From: Trichomonas tenax
Taxonomy: Eukaryota; Parabasalia; Trichomonadida; Trichomonadidae
DNA: 28,940 bases
Assembly (NCBI GenBank): GCA_023091735.1
Contig: JALKBU010000657.1
Location: forward strand, 1 to 28,940
Direction: 5' to 3'
Part shown: in pieces, positions 26,725 to 28,940 of the stretch
Numbering within the stretch: the first letter of the stretch is position 1
Layout: each line of letters opens with the position of its first letter
Notes under the pieces: model-generated
Told to the model about the DNA's origin: nothing
The model's input: the letters and a program-made list of their open reading frames with translations, nothing else
The model's database searches: none
Position numbers and translations under genes: made by a program

Positions 26725-27026
26725 TTAACAAAAATGAAAAAAAAAAAGAAAAAATTAGTGAATTTTTGAAAATATGGGCGAATTGAAATATTAGAGAGGT
26801 TATAAATTTGGAAAGAGATTACTTATTGCTAGTATAAATGTAATTATCATTCAAAATTTGAATAACTTACTGTTTAAAAAAAATCAAAATCGAAAAGTAA
26901 AAATAAAAATAAATTCGGGATTGTAATAAGGTAAAATAAAGAAGTATTGTTTAAAAGAATCAGAGACAAAAAAGATGGGGGAATAAAATTAATAGAATAT
27001 TCTTATGAATAATAAAGACCCAAACC

Positions 27027-27204
27027 TAGAGCCTGAAGAGTAGGGTCGTGCAGACCTCAGTGGCACCGCCAGTGTCGGCGCAGGCTTGGCTTGCGGGTCG
27101 TCGATCAATCACAACATCGAAGACTGCGAATCATGCTTAGAGCCTGAAGAGTAGGGTCGTGCAGACCTCAGTGGCATCGCCAGTGTCAAAGACTGCGAAT
27201 CATG
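27027..27204. repeat. GC-rich tandem repeat inside the transposon
   Basis: A 50-bp unit at 27027-27076 (AGAGCCTGAAGAGTAGGGTC...) is repeated at 27138-27187 with one mismatch. Both copies lead into the shared sequence AAGACTGCGAATCATGC (ending at 27136 and 27204). The second copy lacks about 43 bp found after the first. Its base composition is clearly richer in G and C than the surroundings. It has many small hairpin possibilities (for example GGGTC/GACCT and CGCC/GGCG). It could be captured host sequence or a small structured RNA. Confidence 0.6.
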
Positions 27205-27235
27205 CACTGGGACACCAAGTATAACATCTAAGTAT

Positions 27236-27260
27236 CGTGAAGGCCGCGCATGCCTTCACG
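27236..27260. repeat. Perfect 9-bp hairpin
   Basis: CGTGAAGGC (27236-27244) and GCCTTCACG (27252-27260) with a 7-nt loop. It lies between the GC-rich repeat and the right TIR. Confidence 0.6.
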
Positions 27261-27328
27261 CACTTTCGAAGCTCTGTCTAGATGACCCATTGCAAAATGA
27301 CACTTTTTGTAAGCTGTTCACCAACTCT

Positions 27329-27384
27329 ATTTCTGACAAATCTGACACTTTACAAAACACGTTAGTTGGATTTGTCCAGTACTC
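27329..27384 (-). repeat. Right terminal inverted repeat of the transposon
   Basis: The reverse complement of 26473-26528 with a single difference. It is followed at once by the second flanking direct repeat at 27385-27394. Confidence 0.85.
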
Positions 27385-27902
27385 ATAATCATGAGATGTC
27401 AGATATTGATGTTGTGATATGTTGATGTCAATTTTAAGGTAAAAGTATCTTATTTTTCCAACAAATGCTGTGTTGTCTTCATTTCAGTTTCATTTTAAAA
27501 TTTTGATAAGCACATGAAATGAAATTAATATCTGACTCATTTTTCTGTTATTTATTTGTTCTTATTGTGAATAGGACAGAAATTCTTTATAATGGATGAC
27601 TTAAACATATATTTTATATCATCTTTGTTTAATTCTATGAATAAACTTGTGTTCAATTTCGCTTCTGTGGAAACCAAATATGTGCATATTGGTGCAATAT
27701 TGATATCATAACGTGTATCGAATAAAATGTTCCTAAATTGAAATTATCTTTAAAAACAATATTTATGCATTGCATATCATAGCATGCAATGCCTGTCATG
27801 AGTTTATATATGTATCAATATCTAAATGGATTGAAATTAATGTTTTATAATGAATTCATAACAAGCATTTAATGTTATATTATGATCGTGCTAAAAACAC
27901 TA

Positions 27903-27925
27903 TGTCATGTAAAGTTTACATGTCG
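27903..27925. promoter_or_regulatory. Head-to-head pair of TGACATGTAAA-like motifs
   Basis: TGTCATGTAAA (27903-27913) and TTTACATGTCG (27915-27925) face each other. They form the perfect 17-bp palindrome CATGTAAAGTTTACATG at 27906-27922. No gene is close, so it may be a relic promoter or chance. Confidence 0.35.
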
Positions 27926-28314
27926 GTTTTATTTAGATAAAAATAGTGAAAATTCGTGATATAAATAAGGTTATCAGCAAGATCTATATGTGTATTGGAA
28001 ATATGAAGTATTATGTAATGGCATATGCGAATATATATCATGTTCGATGAGACTCTAAAGTAATTATAGAAATAAATGAGGTGAAGGTGTATATATTTAA
28101 AAGATATAAAATTGCAGCGACTGAGCTCCGAAATCAAACACAGATATCCAAATGGATGATAGATACGAAATAGCTAAAGTTAAATTTTGCTGATTTTTGA
28201 AAGTTCAAGTAACCTGTAAGGAAAATGAAAGAAAATGGGAAACCTTATTCTAAAAAGGAGCCTGAGTAAAGAAAAAATTACACTTTTTCCTTTTCTTTTT
28301 TTGCGCCATTTTTA

Positions 28315-28352
28315 GAATTGAGCGAAGCTCAATTCTGAAAACGGCTCAGCCG
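28315..28352. repeat. Two adjacent short hairpins
   Basis: GAATTGAGC and GCTCAATTC (28315-28323 and 28327-28335) form a 9-bp stem around GAA. Seven bases later CGGC and GCCG (28342-28345 and 28349-28352) form a second small stem. Confidence 0.55.
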
Positions 28353-28782
28353 CTTACCTAGAACTTATTGAACTTTAAAAAGTCCGTAGGTTATGAAAAA
28401 ATTAGACCGAACAATTGATTTTGGCAACTTTTTGAAAAATTGAGAGGAAAGAATTTTTTCATAAATTATTTTGTCGAGAGACATTAGTGAAACACGCTTT
28501 AGGAAAAATAATTGCGATATTCGGATTCAGCACACTGAATGGATATCTAACGTGTAACTATAATTGAAAAATAAATCTAGATTCGAGTATCTCAAAATTT
28601 ACTCGATTAAAACTACGATTTTATTAAAAATATGGAAATAATATATGATTTAATGGAGAATTCCAAAAAAGTCGGGTATTTTCTATTTATATATTCATGC
28701 GCATTCAATTCAAATTTTCCGAGCTTTCAAATGGGACTGGGACAAAATAGAACAACGTGCTTTTCTGACATGAAACTTATTT

Positions 28783-28837
28783 TGACATGTAAAGTCAGGA
28801 TGTCAAAAAAAGGAAAGTGACGTGTTTGGGCGGGAAA
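28783..28837 (+). promoter_or_regulatory. TGACATGTAAA motif, TGTCA, AAAGTGACG and E2F-like site
   Basis: TGACATGTAAA at 28783-28793 is followed by ATGTCAAAAA at 28800, GGAAAGTGACGTG near 28812 and GGCGGGAAA at 28829-28837 (E2F-like). The block lies 40-94 bp upstream of the ATG at 28877. The combination of the motif and an E2F-like site is the same as before the CHD gene. Confidence 0.5.
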
Positions 28838-28876
28838 AATGGAAAAGTGTCAATAGGTTGAAATGGATTGAACTCA

Positions 28877-28940
28877 ATGTTGGAAGCCAAAGAAGACTTC
28901 ATTATGAGTAGTTGTGACCTCATAGTGAAGGATGACCTGG
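28877..28940 (+). CDS. Start of a coding sequence cut by the window end
   Basis: An ATG directly preceded by ACTCA, with a promoter-like block upstream, opens a frame of 21 codons that reaches the window end without a stop. The residues (MLEAKEDFIMSSCDLIV) are too few to identify. A second in-frame Met at residue 10 could be an alternative start. Confidence 0.5.
   Translation, partial: MLEAKEDFIMSSCDLIVKDDL

Larger units (their letters stand above)
26473..27384. mobile_element. Non-autonomous DNA transposon, probably Mutator-like (MULE)
   Basis: The ends are 56-bp terminal inverted repeats that begin GAGTRCTGGACAAATCC: 26473-26528 and the reverse complement of 27329-27384, with one mismatch (26477). 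They are flanked by ATGATCATGA (26463-26472) and ATAATCATGA (27385-27394), a likely 10-bp target-site duplication with one mismatch. TIRs of this length and a 9-11 bp duplication are typical of Mutator-like elements, which are known in trichomonads. The element is 912 bp and has no complete transposase; it carries a 67-codon ORF and a GC-rich tandem repeat. Confidence 0.72.
27385..28876. other. Gene-poor region between the transposon and the partial gene
   Basis: About 1.5 kb of AT-rich sequence without a coding gene. It holds a palindromic motif pair at 27903-27925, a 9-bp inverted repeat (27767-27775/27784-27792) and hairpins at 28315-28352. It also has a weak inverted repeat at 28391-28403/28452-28464 and, at the end, a promoter-like block from 28765 to 28850. 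The ORF at 28632-28820 overlaps that block and is not convincing. Confidence 0.5.

Noticed and set aside
28632..28820. 62-codon ATG-initiated frame before the partial gene
   Set aside because: It overlaps the promoter-like block including the TGACATGTAAA copy and has no recognisable domain.
1..28940. CRISPR arrays, rRNA genes and bacterial-type operons
   Set aside because: No direct-repeat/spacer pattern, no rRNA-like sequence and no prokaryotic gene spacing or ribosome-binding pattern were seen.

Overview
The window looks like nuclear DNA of a trichomonad (parabasalid protist). It could be a Tritrichomonas or Trichomonas species; the sequence alone does not settle which. Four observations support this. 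It is AT-rich, and long uninterrupted eukaryotic-type genes sit on both strands. No coding region shows a trichomonad-type intron. At least one start codon is preceded by a good trichomonad initiator (TCATTTTTCA just before the ATG at 23494). The gene content is eukaryotic: 18S rRNA dimethylase, CHD chromatin remodeler, gamma-tubulin complex protein, DENN protein, RhoGEF, and a split-box Pol III tRNA.

Layout, left to right. 434-1321 encodes Dim1/KsgA-type rRNA dimethyltransferase. 1322-2633 is non-coding and holds a long inverted repeat. 2634-3821 encodes a glycerophosphodiester phosphodiesterase. 4112-4798 (minus) encodes a coiled-coil protein. 5664-9830 encodes a large RhoGEF-PH-Kelch protein with a very long charged helix. 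9990-10813 is a broken surface-protein remnant. 11089-11160 is tRNA-Gly(TCC). 11223-11807 encodes a small proline-rich protein. 12401-16885 encodes a CHD-family remodeler that also carries FYRN and FYRC domains. 17404-18165 encodes a PAP2 lipid phosphatase. 18278-20254 (minus) encodes an orphan helical protein. 21112-23019 encodes a gamma-tubulin complex protein (Spc97/Spc98). 23494-24702 encodes a DENN-domain protein. 24841-26254 (minus) encodes a frameshifted type I membrane protein. 26473-27384 is a non-autonomous DNA transposon with 56-bp terminal inverted repeats and a probable 10-bp target duplication. 27385-28876 is gene-poor. A truncated coding start lies at 28877.

The genes do not form a pathway; they are a normal eukaryotic mix of housekeeping, signalling, cytoskeleton and chromatin genes. 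What links them is a recurrent intergenic 11-mer, TGACATGTAAA (reverse complement TTTACATGTCA). It occurs seven times exactly, plus several near copies, often within 200 bp of a start codon, and is probably a promoter element. The most unusual protein is the CHD remodeler fused to FYRN/FYRC, domains normally found in trithorax/MLL-type and some JmjC chromatin proteins. The other notable items are the RhoGEF-Kelch protein with about 370 residues of alternating acidic and basic sequence, and the GC-rich tandem repeat carried inside the transposon.
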